A DNA stretch of 12,397 nucleotides, from positions 1 through 12,397 of the forward strand of contig JAEWCY010000128.1 of the NCBI GenBank assembly GCA_023390395.1. The letters run 5' to 3'. A program made the position numbers and the translations under genes. Shown here piece by piece: positions 6,523-12,397 of this stretch; position 1 is the stretch's first letter, and the number at the start of each line of letters is the position of its first letter. Source of the DNA: Pseudomonadota bacterium. Its GTDB lineage: Bacteria > Desulfobacterota > Desulfovibrionia > Desulfovibrionales > Desulfovibrionaceae. The notes under the pieces were generated by a model that had not been told where the DNA came from, ran no database searches, and saw nothing but the letters and a program-made list of their open reading frames with translations.

Positions 6523-6771
6523 CTGAGCTCCCTGCCCTGCGTCGGGTGCGGCTGGTGCTGCCTGTCGGACCCGTGCGTGGAGTCGCACATTCTCTACGGC
6601 TACCAAAAGCGCTGTCCGGACCTGTATTGGGACGAGGCCGCCGGCCGCTACCGCTGCCGCCTGGCCGAGGACCCGGCCAGGGGCGAAGGCATGCGGGCGC
6701 TGCTCGGCATCGGCCACGGCTGCTGCGCGCCGCTCAACGGCTGGCGGGGCGACGTACAGCGGCGGGACTAG
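6523..6771 (+). CDS. small cysteine-rich (metal cluster) protein, 5' end uncertain or frameshifted
   Basis: The frame encodes a short protein with PCVGCGWCCLSDPCVESH, then KRCPDLYW, GRYRCRL and GHGCCAPLNGWR: nine Cys in a C-x2-C-x2-CC-x4-C ... C ... C ... CC pattern. Such CxxCGxCC clusters occur in small YkgJ-like proteins thought to bind zinc or iron-sulphur; the function is unknown. No ATG, GTG or TTG precedes the first Cys cluster in this frame after the acyltransferase stop. The listed start is a CTG (6523); the first normal start is GTG 6577, which would remove five Cys. The only good ribosome site and ATG (6455) are in the frame one base off, which closes at 6526. A single missing base near the GGGG (6473-6476) or CCCC (6480-6483) run would explain this, either as a real mutation or a sequence error. 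Confidence 0.6.
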   Translation: MSSLPCVGCGWCCLSDPCVESHILYGYQKRCPDLYWDEAAGRYRCRLAEDPARGEGMRALLGIGHGCCAPLNGWRGDVQRRD

Positions 6772-7011
6772 CGCGCAGCGACCCGAAAAATTCCCCTGTT
6801 GCAAGCGTCGGCAGCGCCCGACCCGACGGCGGCCACGCCGCAGGCAAGCCCGAGCCGCCGGTCCAGGCGATGGCTTCCGTTGCATTCCCCTGAAGTTCCC
6901 TGTTTTTCCGGTCCCCTCCGGGACGATCTTTCCTCTTCGGCTCCCCCGCTCTTCGCTCGCGCTCCATGCGTCCCTGAAGCGAACGTTGTAACCGCATCCG
7001 CGCGTCGCCGA

Positions 7012-7040
7012 CTGTCAAAACACGAAGACATCCATATTAA
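7012..7040 (+). promoter_or_regulatory. weak promoter candidate for the receiver-like gene
   Basis: CTGTCA (7012-7017) and TATTAA (7035-7040) each match the sigma-70 consensus at four of six positions and are 17 nt apart. The predicted start of transcription would fall close to the ribosome site, so the leader would be very short. Confidence 0.3.
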
Positions 7041-7047
7041 CATGCCG

Positions 7048-7053
7048 AAAAGG
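7048..7053 (+). promoter_or_regulatory. ribosome binding site that selects a TTG start
   Basis: AAAAGG lies 8 nt before TTG 7062. No ATG or GTG is available in frame before Met18, and starting at Met18 would delete the first beta strand of the receiver-like fold. Confidence 0.5.
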
Positions 7054-7061
7054 TTTCGATA

Positions 7062-7538
7062 TTGTCAGAAAGCGTATTCATACTCTGTTCAGACAAAACT
7101 GAACTCTCTGCAATGGCTACGGCCATTTCTTTCCAGTATGACGTCCTGTTGGCGCACGACTTCGACGAGGCTGTCGCATTGCTGGGAGGAAATGAAAAGA
7201 TTCGCCTTGCATATATCGAAACAAGTTCCGATATCCAGACGTCAATCCAGCAGATATATCGGTTTGGCCGACTCGGCATGGAAGTCGTCGCCCTGGTCAG
7301 GCCGCCGTGCCCGCAGCCTGTCCTCGACGCCTACGACAAGGGGAGGCTCCAGGATATTCTGGAATTCCCCATCGACTTGATCAAATTCTATTTCACGACC
7401 CAGGACATCATGTCGCGCTTCGCCCGGCACGAAGAGGCCAGGCCTTGCCCGGCCTCCATCCTGACGCAGGAAGAAGTCCTCTACATTTTGAATACGTACA
7501 GAACGCACGGCATCACGGCCAAGGCCGTAAACAGTTGA
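7062..7538 (+). CDS. degenerate receiver-like protein with partial Fis-like C-terminus
   Basis: This 158-residue protein has the strand/helix rhythm of a response-regulator receiver: VFILCSD (5-11), DVLLAHDFDEAVALL (27-41), IRLAYIETSS (47-56), MEVVALVRPP (73-82) and ILEFPIDLIKF (99-109). The phosphoacceptor position appears to be Glu53 rather than Asp, and the usual Lys-Pro of strand 5 is Phe102-Pro103, so normal phosphorylation is unlikely. The C-terminus LTQEEVLYILNTYRTHG (about 134-150) resembles the first helix of the Fis-type DNA-binding domain of NtrC-family regulators, but the protein stops before the recognition helix. There is no AAA+ domain. It starts with TTG. Its first 200 bp are about 40% GC, unlike all neighbours, suggesting recent acquisition. 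A terminator follows 19 nt after the stop. No partner kinase is visible. Confidence 0.65.
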   Translation: MSESVFILCSDKTELSAMATAISFQYDVLLAHDFDEAVALLGGNEKIRLAYIETSSDIQTSIQQIYRFGRLGMEVVALVRPPCPQPVLDAYDKGRLQDILEFPIDLIKFYFTTQDIMSRFARHEEARPCPASILTQEEVLYILNTYRTHGITAKAVNS

Positions 7539-7557
7539 GCCACCCGGGCACGATGCA

Positions 7558-7583
7558 AAATGCCGTCCTCGCGGACGGCATTT
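7558..7583. terminator. bidirectional hairpin terminator between convergent genes
   Basis: AAATGCCGTCC-TCGC-GGACGGCATTT is a perfect 11-bp stem with a 4-nt loop. It is flanked by A and T runs on both sides, so it can act on the plus-strand receiver-like gene and on transcripts from the minus-strand glycosyltransferase operon. Confidence 0.8.
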
Positions 7584-7721
7584 CAAACAGAGTTCGGTGC
7601 TCTCGCCTTGCCACGGCAACCGAAGGACATCGTTTTCCCGGCCCGGATCATCCTCGCGGCGCTTCTTGCAACGCTTTCATGCCGGTTTTTCTCTCATCTG
7701 TTGACGCCCTTGCCCGCGCGC
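7584..7721. other. short intergenic stretch between convergent genes
   Basis: No gene is supported here. TTCGG (7593-7597) and CCGAA (7620-7624) bracket a TTGCC-AC-GGCAA repeat and could form an irregular hairpin, but no T-tract follows. Confidence 0.4.
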
Positions 7722-8858
7722 TCAGGCGAGAAGCGCGTCATAGCACGCGAGCACGACTGCCGCCGTCTTCTCCCAGGAAAAAAGCCCCGCCCGCGCCAAG
7801 GATTTACGCCGCAGGCCGTCAAGAAGGCCAACGTCGTCCGTGACGGCGGCCATGGCCTGGGCCAGGCCGGCCACGTCCAGGGAATCGACCAGCACGGCCG
7901 CGTCGCCGGCCACCTCGGGCAGCGACGTGGCGTCGGAACAGACCACCGCCGCCCCCAGGCTCATGGCTTCCAGCACCGGCAGGCCGAAGCCCTCGAAAAG
8001 AGACGGATAGAGAAAGGCGTGGCACGAGGCGTAAAGCCAGGCAAGCTCGGCGTCGGACACGTAGCCCGTGAAGACGAGCCTGTCCGCGATGCCGAGCCCG
8101 CGCACCGTGCGGGCCACGTCGTCCATGAGCCAGCCCCTGCCCCCGGCCAGCACCAGCGGCATGTCCCCGCCCGTCTCCCGCAGCCAGGCGGCATAGGCGG
8201 CGAAAAGCCGCTCGTGGTTCTTGCGCGGCTCGATGGTGCCCACACACAGCCAGAAGCTCCCGGGCGCAAGCCCGCCCACGGCCTTGGGCCTCTCCTGCCG
8301 GGAATCGGCGGAAAACCGGCTGGCCAGGGGCGCGACCACGGTCCGCTCACGCGGGTAATTCGGGAAAACCCTCAAGAAGTGATTGAGGGAATATTCGGAG
8401 ATGGACACCACCCGGTCGGCCGAGACGGCGGCGCGGAACACGCCGTCGAAGCAGCCCGTGCGGTTGCCTTCGGTGGTCCAGGCCGGGTTCTCCAGAAACG
8501 ACAGGTCGTAGAGGGTGTAGACGAGCCTGGCCCGGCCCAGGCCGGTCGGGCAAAAAAAATTGTTGGCGTGCACGATGTCCGGCGCGCCGAGCCGGGCCTC
8601 GAAATCCGGCGGCGGCTGGCGGAAGAACCGCTTCTGGGAGGAAAACCGGCGAAAGGTCGGCCCGGTCCTGAACCGGCCGCCGGCCGGGCGCTGGCAGGCC
8701 TTGGGGCGCGGCTCCCAAAAAAAATCGCCGAAGGCGGGATAGAGGACGTAGTCGTTTCGCCTGTCGACGCGGGCCAGGGCGTCCAGGAGTCCGGCGGCGA
8801 AATAGCCGCAGCCGGCCTTGCCCGCGCCGGTCTGGGAGACGTCGAAGCCGATCCTCAT
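7722..8858 (-). CDS. GT-B glycosyltransferase (GT4-like, glycosyl transferases group 1)
   Basis: This 378-residue protein adds a sugar from a nucleotide-sugar donor during glycan assembly, at the cytoplasmic membrane face. The N-terminal Rossmann half starts MRIGFDVSQTG and carries DIVHANNFFCP (94-104) and TLYDLSFLENP (115-125). The C-terminal half has the donor-site signature VGTIEPRKNH (206-215), GYVSDAELAWLY (265-276) and the EX7E motif Glu289...Glu297 in PSLFEGFGLPVLEAM. Length is normal for the family. ATG 8858 is chosen because it overlaps the upstream stop as ATGA; the frame stays open 13 codons further upstream. Two T8 runs lie in the coding strand (codons Asp45-Phe47 and Asn100-Cys103). 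Last gene of a three-gene operon. Donor and acceptor are unknown; mannosyl or related activity is only a family guess. Confidence 0.93.
   Translation of the reverse strand: MRIGFDVSQTGAGKAGCGYFAAGLLDALARVDRRNDYVLYPAFGDFFWEPRPKACQRPAGGRFRTGPTFRRFSSQKRFFRQPPPDFEARLGAPDIVHANNFFCPTGLGRARLVYTLYDLSFLENPAWTTEGNRTGCFDGVFRAAVSADRVVSISEYSLNHFLRVFPNYPRERTVVAPLASRFSADSRQERPKAVGGLAPGSFWLCVGTIEPRKNHERLFAAYAAWLRETGGDMPLVLAGGRGWLMDDVARTVRGLGIADRLVFTGYVSDAELAWLYASCHAFLYPSLFEGFGLPVLEAMSLGAAVVCSDATSLPEVAGDAAVLVDSLDVAGLAQAMAAVTDDVGLLDGLRRKSLARAGLFSWEKTAAVVLACYDALLA
8552..8559 (-). repeat. T8 homopolymer (coding strand) in GT-B gene
   Basis: Eight T in codons Asn100-Phe-Phe-Cys103. Unusual in a gene this rich in GC; a one-base slip would truncate the protein. 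Confidence 0.85.
8717..8724 (-). repeat. second T8 homopolymer in the same GT-B gene
   Basis: Eight T in codons Asp45-Phe-Phe-Trp48, 165 bp upstream in the same reading frame. Confidence 0.85.
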
Positions 8859-9745
8859 AGTTGCGCGCCCGCAAAGAGCTTGCCCCGGCTGAGCCACGAC
8901 GCCGTGGCCCGGGCCAGGGCGGGAGAGACGCCCCGGTTCCAGCGCACCGAGGCGGCGAGCGAGGCCAGGGCCACGGCCGGGGTGAAAAGCGCCGCGTCCT
9001 CCGCGAGCCTCCAGCGCTCCCGGACCAGGGCGTGGGCGTAGTTGGCCAGCCAGCGGTCCGGAGCCCGGCCGAAGGTGGCGACCATCATGTCGTTGATTTC
9101 GGCGTGCACCTTGAGCCTGGCCCCGGAGGTCTTGGTCTGGGGATAGAACCGCGAGCCGGCCAGCTTTCGCGGCAGGTAGGAAAAGACCGCCCCGCCCTTG
9201 GCCAGGCGCAGCCAGAATTCGTAGTCGAGGGTGTACTGCCAGCGCAGGTCCAGGACGCCCAGCCGCTCCACGATCCGGCGGCGGAAAAAGGCCGCCGGCT
9301 GGCAGAGGATGCAGCGGTTTTTGAGCCGCTCCAGGTCGAAGGGCTCGACCGGATAGGGCTCGATGAAGGCGTCGTCCACGTCGATGTGGTCCCCGTCACC
9401 GTAAACGACGTCCACTTCTGGATGTTTTTCAAAAACCTCAAGCACTGCTTCAAATGCGCCCGGAAAGTACACGTCGTCGGAATTGAGCCAGGCGACGACT
9501 TCGCCGGAGGTGGCGGCGATGCCCTTGTTGACCGCGTCGGGCTGGCCCTTGTCGCGCTCGCTGACGTAGCGCAGCCTGCCGGCGTAGCCTTCGAGCACCC
9601 GCACGGTCTCGTCGGTGCTGCCGCCGTCCATGACCACGTACTCCAGGTCCGTCACGCCCTGGGACAGCACGCTTTCGATGGTGCGGCCGATGAAACGCCC
9701 CTGGTTGAAGGAGGGCGTGACGACGCAGAGGCTAGGCCTGGCCAT
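8855..9745 (-). CDS. family 2 (GT-A) glycosyltransferase
   Basis: This 296-residue inverting GT-A transferase is of the kind that builds O-antigen or exopolysaccharide repeat units. Motifs numbered from the start used here: SLCVVTPSFNQGRFIGRTIE (5-24), the nucleotide-binding DGGSTD (40-45), the metal-binding NSDD (88-91), GDGDHID (116-122), and LDYEFWLRLAKGG (173-185), which holds the likely catalytic acidic residue near the ED/DYE position. The C-terminal about 70 residues are Ala-rich and helical and may touch the membrane. Two starts are possible, ATG 9751 and ATG 9745; the second is preferred because GGGG (9752-9755) is 6 nt from it and touches the first. It overlaps the 864-residue fusion gene by 14 nt and the next transferase by ATGA. 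Donor sugar unknown. Confidence 0.93.
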   Translation of the reverse strand: MARPSLCVVTPSFNQGRFIGRTIESVLSQGVTDLEYVVMDGGSTDETVRVLEGYAGRLRYVSERDKGQPDAVNKGIAATSGEVVAWLNSDDVYFPGAFEAVLEVFEKHPEVDVVYGDGDHIDVDDAFIEPYPVEPFDLERLKNRCILCQPAAFFRRRIVERLGVLDLRWQYTLDYEFWLRLAKGGAVFSYLPRKLAGSRFYPQTKTSGARLKVHAEINDMMVATFGRAPDRWLANYAHALVRERWRLAEDAALFTPAVALASLAASVRWNRGVSPALARATASWLSRGKLFAGAQL

Positions 9746-12326
9746 GGGCATCCCCGTAGCGCAGGTCGACCTCGCGCGCGCCGTCGGTCAGGCGCAGCTC
9801 CAGGCAGCACGCCGAGAGCCTGCGCCGGTCCGCGCCCGGCCCCGCGCCCTCGCCGCGCCGCGCGCCGTCGAGGAAGAATTCCACGTAGCCGCCGTGGGGC
9901 CCGAGATCCAGGGAAAAGGACGCCTCCTTGCCCCGGGCCAGGGTCCTCGGCCGGCCGACCAGCTTGCCGTCCAGGAACGTCTCGATGCGCACCCGACCCG
10001 ACGGCGCGTCCGCCGGCAGGGCGAAGCGCGCCCGCAGCCACTGGCGATTCGCGGCCGGGCCGTAGGCCGCGAAAAGGCGCGAGCCGCACCAGCCGTCGGC
10101 GTAGAGCCCGCGCACGGCCGTGCTCTGGGACACCGGCCGCTCCAGCACCTCGGTGAAGACCTCCAGGTACTTGCGCGCCATGTCCTGCGGGCCGCCGAAG
10201 ACGGGCAGCCTGTCGCGCCCCTTGGCGGCCAGCTCCCCGGCCAGCCCGGGTTCGTCCAGGAGGCGGGCCAGGGCCTGCGCCATGTCCTCGGGCCGGCGCG
10301 GGTCGAAATAGAGCGCCGCCTCGCCGCCGACCTCGGGCAGGCTCGTGACGTTTGAGCAGACGATGGGCGTGCCCACGGCCATGGCCTCGACCAGGGGCAT
10401 GCCGAAGCCCTCGAAAAGCGACGGGAAGACCAGGGCCGTCGCGCCCGTCATGAGCGCCGAAAGCTCCTCGTCGGACACGTAGCCGGCGAAATGCACGCGC
10501 CCGTCGAGGCCAAGGCCCGTCACGGCCCGGCCGAGCTCCTGGCGCAGCCCCGTGTCCGCGCCGGTCAGCACCAGGCGCGCCCGTTCGCCCTCGCGCCGGG
10601 CGCACAGCATGCCGAAGGCCGTCAGCAGCATGCGGTGGTTCTTGTGGGGCCAGAAATTGGCCGGATAGAGGAAATAGGGAGCGTCGCCCAAGCCGAGGCG
10701 CTGGCGCGCGGCGGCCGTGGCCGCCGTGTCGGTCCGGGAAAGGCGGCGCGGCAGGGAGATGTGGATGGTGGCCGTGCGCCCCGGCGGCACGTTGCCCTGC
10801 TCCAAGACCGTGGCCCGGGCGAAGTCCGAGATGCACACCAGCCGCTGGCACACCCGGGCGGCGGTGAGAAACGTCCGCTCCCGGCCGGCCTCCTCCTCGG
10901 AGGCGAAGAACTGCGGATAATACGCGTACTGCAGGTCGTAGATCACCGACACGGCCGGCACGTCGGGATGGTGGAAATACGGCATGGTGAAGGGGCAAAA
11001 GAGCAGATCGACCTTCCTGCCGTTCCAGGAGGAGATGCCCCGGACGTGGCCGATGGCGCCGGCCCGGGCCCGCTCCATGTTGGGCGCGTCCAGGTGGGCC
11101 AGCTCGTCGAAGGCGGCGTCGGAGACCAGGCACACGAACCGCCAGTCCGGGCGCATGGCGCGAAGCTCATGGAGGAGCAGGATGGTCATGAGCTTGGCCC
11201 CGCCGTTGTCCCCGCCGGGCAGCACCGGAGTCAGGTCCACCAGCACCAGGATCTCGCCGTCCGCCTTGCGCGCCGCGACCTCGGCCCGGGCCAGGCCCCT
11301 GGCCAGCAGATGCTTGACGCCCTTGTTGTAGGCCCAGGCCAGGCGGTTGACGCGCAGCAAGGCCTTGTTGACGATTTCCGGCAGCCGGCCCCGGCTCGTC
11401 CAGCCCGAGGCCGTCTCGCGGATGACGCCCTCGAGCCCACCCTTTGCCGCTGCTTCGTCGCCGCACAGGGCCGCCGCCTGCACTTCCGCCGCCTCGGCCC
11501 GTTCGGCCAAGTCGAGCATGGCCAACGCGAACCGGCCGTCGGGCGTGCGCGCCAGGGCCGCCTCGATCGCCCCGCGGCCGTGGTCGGCCAGGGGTTCCCG
11601 GCCGGCCGTAAACAACATGTCATACGGAAAGAGCGGCGTTTCGAAACGCAGATTGTCCAACCCGGCGAAAGCGAAAAGCTTTCGCACGGCCTTTTCGCTA
11701 AAAAGATAAAGGTGTTCGGCCGGCAGCAGCATGCGCGCGAAGGGATCGCCGGCGGCGAGAAGCCCGGCATGGGTCATTCCAGAAGGAAAGCGCGGGGTCT
11801 GGACGAAGACGACGCCGCCCGGGGCCAAGAGCCCCGTGACCCGGCGCAGGAGTCCCACGGGATCAGGCAGGTGCTCGATGACGTCCATGAGCACCACTGC
11901 GGCCAGGCTTCCCGGCGCGATGTCCTGCTCCTCCAGGGGGCCGGCGAGCATGGACACGCCGAAGGTCTCCCTGGCGATGCCGGCCACCGAGCCGTCGAGT
12001 TCGAGGCCCCGGGCGCGAAAGCCCGCCCGGGAAAGCAGCGCCGTGAAACCGCCGTGGGCGCAGCCGAGCTCCAGCACGTCGCCCGGCGGCAGGCAGGCGC
12101 GCAGAAACCGCCGCAGCCAATAGACGCACCGCTCCGGCAGATCGAGCCTGGCCCGGGCCTCGATGGACGGCTGGCCGAGGTCGCCTTCCTGATGGTCGTA
12201 CCAGTAGTCGCGGCCGTAGCCCTCGGCGCGGTCCTCCCGAGACACCAGCGTGCCGCAGGCCGGACACAGCATGTACCCGTCGCTAAAGGGCTCCAGCCCG
12301 CCCGTCCCACACCAGCATTGCCGCAT
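9732..12326 (-). CDS. three-part fusion: zinc-ribbon methyltransferase, GT-B glycosyltransferase, C-terminal beta-rich domain
   Basis: This 864-residue cytoplasmic protein joins four visible parts. Residues 1-30 form a Cys4 ribbon (Cys4, Cys6, Cys21, Cys24). Residues 65-235 form a class I SAM methyltransferase with VLELGCAHGGFTALL (84-98), an acidic LELD (108-111), VVLMDVIEHLPDP (144-156) and HLYLFSEKAVRKLFAFAGL. A helical linker (about 245-355) follows. Residues 358-725 form a GT-B transferase with ILVLVDLTPVLPGG, CISDFAR, PANFWPHKNHR (555-565), GYVSDEELS and EX7E Glu639...Glu647. About 735-864 is a beta-rich domain I do not recognise. GGGAG (12333-12337) at 6-nt spacing supports the ATG. 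It probably adds a sugar and O-methylates the glycan or a chain end, which in other systems can control chain length; that is inference. First visible gene of the glycan operon. Confidence 0.9.
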   Translation of the reverse strand: MRQCWCGTGGLEPFSDGYMLCPACGTLVSREDRAEGYGRDYWYDHQEGDLGQPSIEARARLDLPERCVYWLRRFLRACLPPGDVLELGCAHGGFTALLSRAGFRARGLELDGSVAGIARETFGVSMLAGPLEEQDIAPGSLAAVVLMDVIEHLPDPVGLLRRVTGLLAPGGVVFVQTPRFPSGMTHAGLLAAGDPFARMLLPAEHLYLFSEKAVRKLFAFAGLDNLRFETPLFPYDMLFTAGREPLADHGRGAIEAALARTPDGRFALAMLDLAERAEAAEVQAAALCGDEAAAKGGLEGVIRETASGWTSRGRLPEIVNKALLRVNRLAWAYNKGVKHLLARGLARAEVAARKADGEILVLVDLTPVLPGGDNGGAKLMTILLLHELRAMRPDWRFVCLVSDAAFDELAHLDAPNMERARAGAIGHVRGISSWNGRKVDLLFCPFTMPYFHHPDVPAVSVIYDLQYAYYPQFFASEEEAGRERTFLTAARVCQRLVCISDFARATVLEQGNVPPGRTATIHISLPRRLSRTDTAATAAARQRLGLGDAPYFLYPANFWPHKNHRMLLTAFGMLCARREGERARLVLTGADTGLRQELGRAVTGLGLDGRVHFAGYVSDEELSALMTGATALVFPSLFEGFGMPLVEAMAVGTPIVCSNVTSLPEVGGEAALYFDPRRPEDMAQALARLLDEPGLAGELAAKGRDRLPVFGGPQDMARKYLEVFTEVLERPVSQSTAVRGLYADGWCGSRLFAAYGPAANRQWLRARFALPADAPSGRVRIETFLDGKLVGRPRTLARGKEASFSLDLGPHGGYVEFFLDGARRGEGAGPGADRRRLSACCLELRLTDGAREVDLRYGDAHGQA

Positions 12327-12366
12327 TATGCGCTCCCGGGGAGAGGGAGAAGAGGAATCGGGGGGA

Positions 12367-12397
12367 GGGAACCCCTTTTTGGGAAAAAGGGGTTCCC
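12367..12397. repeat. perfect 14-bp inverted repeat at the right edge (terminator-like or dispersed repeat)
   Basis: GGGAACCCCTTTTT-GGG-AAAAAGGGGTTCCC folds into a perfect hairpin with a 3-nt loop and may extend past the edge. The T and A runs are inside the stem, so it works symmetrically. It lies 41 bp upstream of the fusion gene and could end transcription from beyond the window. Similar G4TTCCC hairpins recur between genes in Desulfovibrio-type genomes, from memory only. Confidence 0.75.

Larger units (their letters stand above)
6772..7061. other. gene-free stretch with falling GC
   Basis: No supported gene, RNA or clear terminator was found in these 290 bp. Composition falls from the usual high GC to roughly 40% after about 7010, just before the receiver-like gene. 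A weak promoter candidate lies at 7012-7040. Confidence 0.6.

Noticed and set aside
5272..6885. 537-codon minus-strand frame opposite the acyltransferase
   Set aside because: Low-complexity Arg/Glu/Gln-rich product; the plus-strand acyltransferase is unmistakable.
7593..7624. TTCGG...CCGAA hairpin as a second terminator
   Set aside because: Irregular stem with a large unpaired arm and no T run; the 7558-7583 hairpin is far better.
7500..7640. Frameshift extending the receiver-like protein into a full Fis domain
   Set aside because: The plus-one frame after the stop does not give a convincing recognition helix and runs straight into the terminator hairpin.
7560..9041. 493-codon plus-strand frame opposite the GT-B gene
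   Set aside because: Antisense shadow of a gene with EX7E and donor-site motifs; its start lies inside the terminator hairpin.
8861..10156. 431-codon plus-strand frame opposite the family 2 transferase
   Set aside because: Antisense shadow; Arg/Pro-rich tail and no recognisable fold.
1..12397. CRISPR arrays, transposases, integrases, tRNA or rRNA genes
   Set aside because: Looked for on both strands; no regularly spaced repeats, DDE or integrase motifs, or tRNA-like folds were seen.

Overview
The window is high-GC DNA (mostly about 65-70% G+C by eye) with dense, overlapping gene pairs and strong AAGGAG-type ribosome sites. Protein style and gene neighbourhoods suggest a Desulfovibrio-like member of the former Deltaproteobacteria. 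This is an inference; no taxonomic marker is present.

Left part, minus strand, read right to left: a zinc-uptake operon znuA-znuC-znuB-zur (4651 down to 1605). Successive genes overlap by 4 nt or nearly abut. A perfect 17-bp palindrome (4691-4707) sits between a TTGACA -35 box and the znuA start and is the obvious candidate Zur operator. Downstream of zur on the same strand, with no visible terminator, lie a 73-codon remnant of a Gmd-like nucleotide-sugar dehydratase, then a complete gmd (GDP-mannose 4,6-dehydratase) coupled to the remnant by ATGA, then the start of a small Sm-like protein gene that runs off the left edge.

Middle, plus strand: diverging from znuA are a membrane-anchored pseudopilin-like protein, an acyltransferase-3 family membrane protein, and a small cysteine-rich protein whose 5' end looks frameshifted. 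After a 290-bp gene-free stretch comes an AT-rich gene with a TTG start, encoding a degenerate receiver-like protein that ends in a partial Fis-like segment. A symmetrical hairpin terminator follows it.

Right part, minus strand: a three-gene glycan operon. It comprises an 864-residue zinc-ribbon/methyltransferase/GT-B glycosyltransferase fusion, a GT-A (family 2) glycosyltransferase and a second GT-B glycosyltransferase, all overlapping. A perfect 14-bp inverted repeat abuts the right edge upstream of this operon.

Overall the window joins zinc homeostasis to surface-polysaccharide synthesis: gmd makes the GDP-6-deoxy-hexose precursor, the transferases assemble and methylate glycan, and the acyltransferase decorates it. 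No phage, transposase, CRISPR array or RNA gene was seen. The most unusual items are the Gmd-like deletion remnant, the broken start of the Cys-rich gene, the pseudo-receiver, the Zur-type palindrome, and T8 tracts in two surface-glycan genes.
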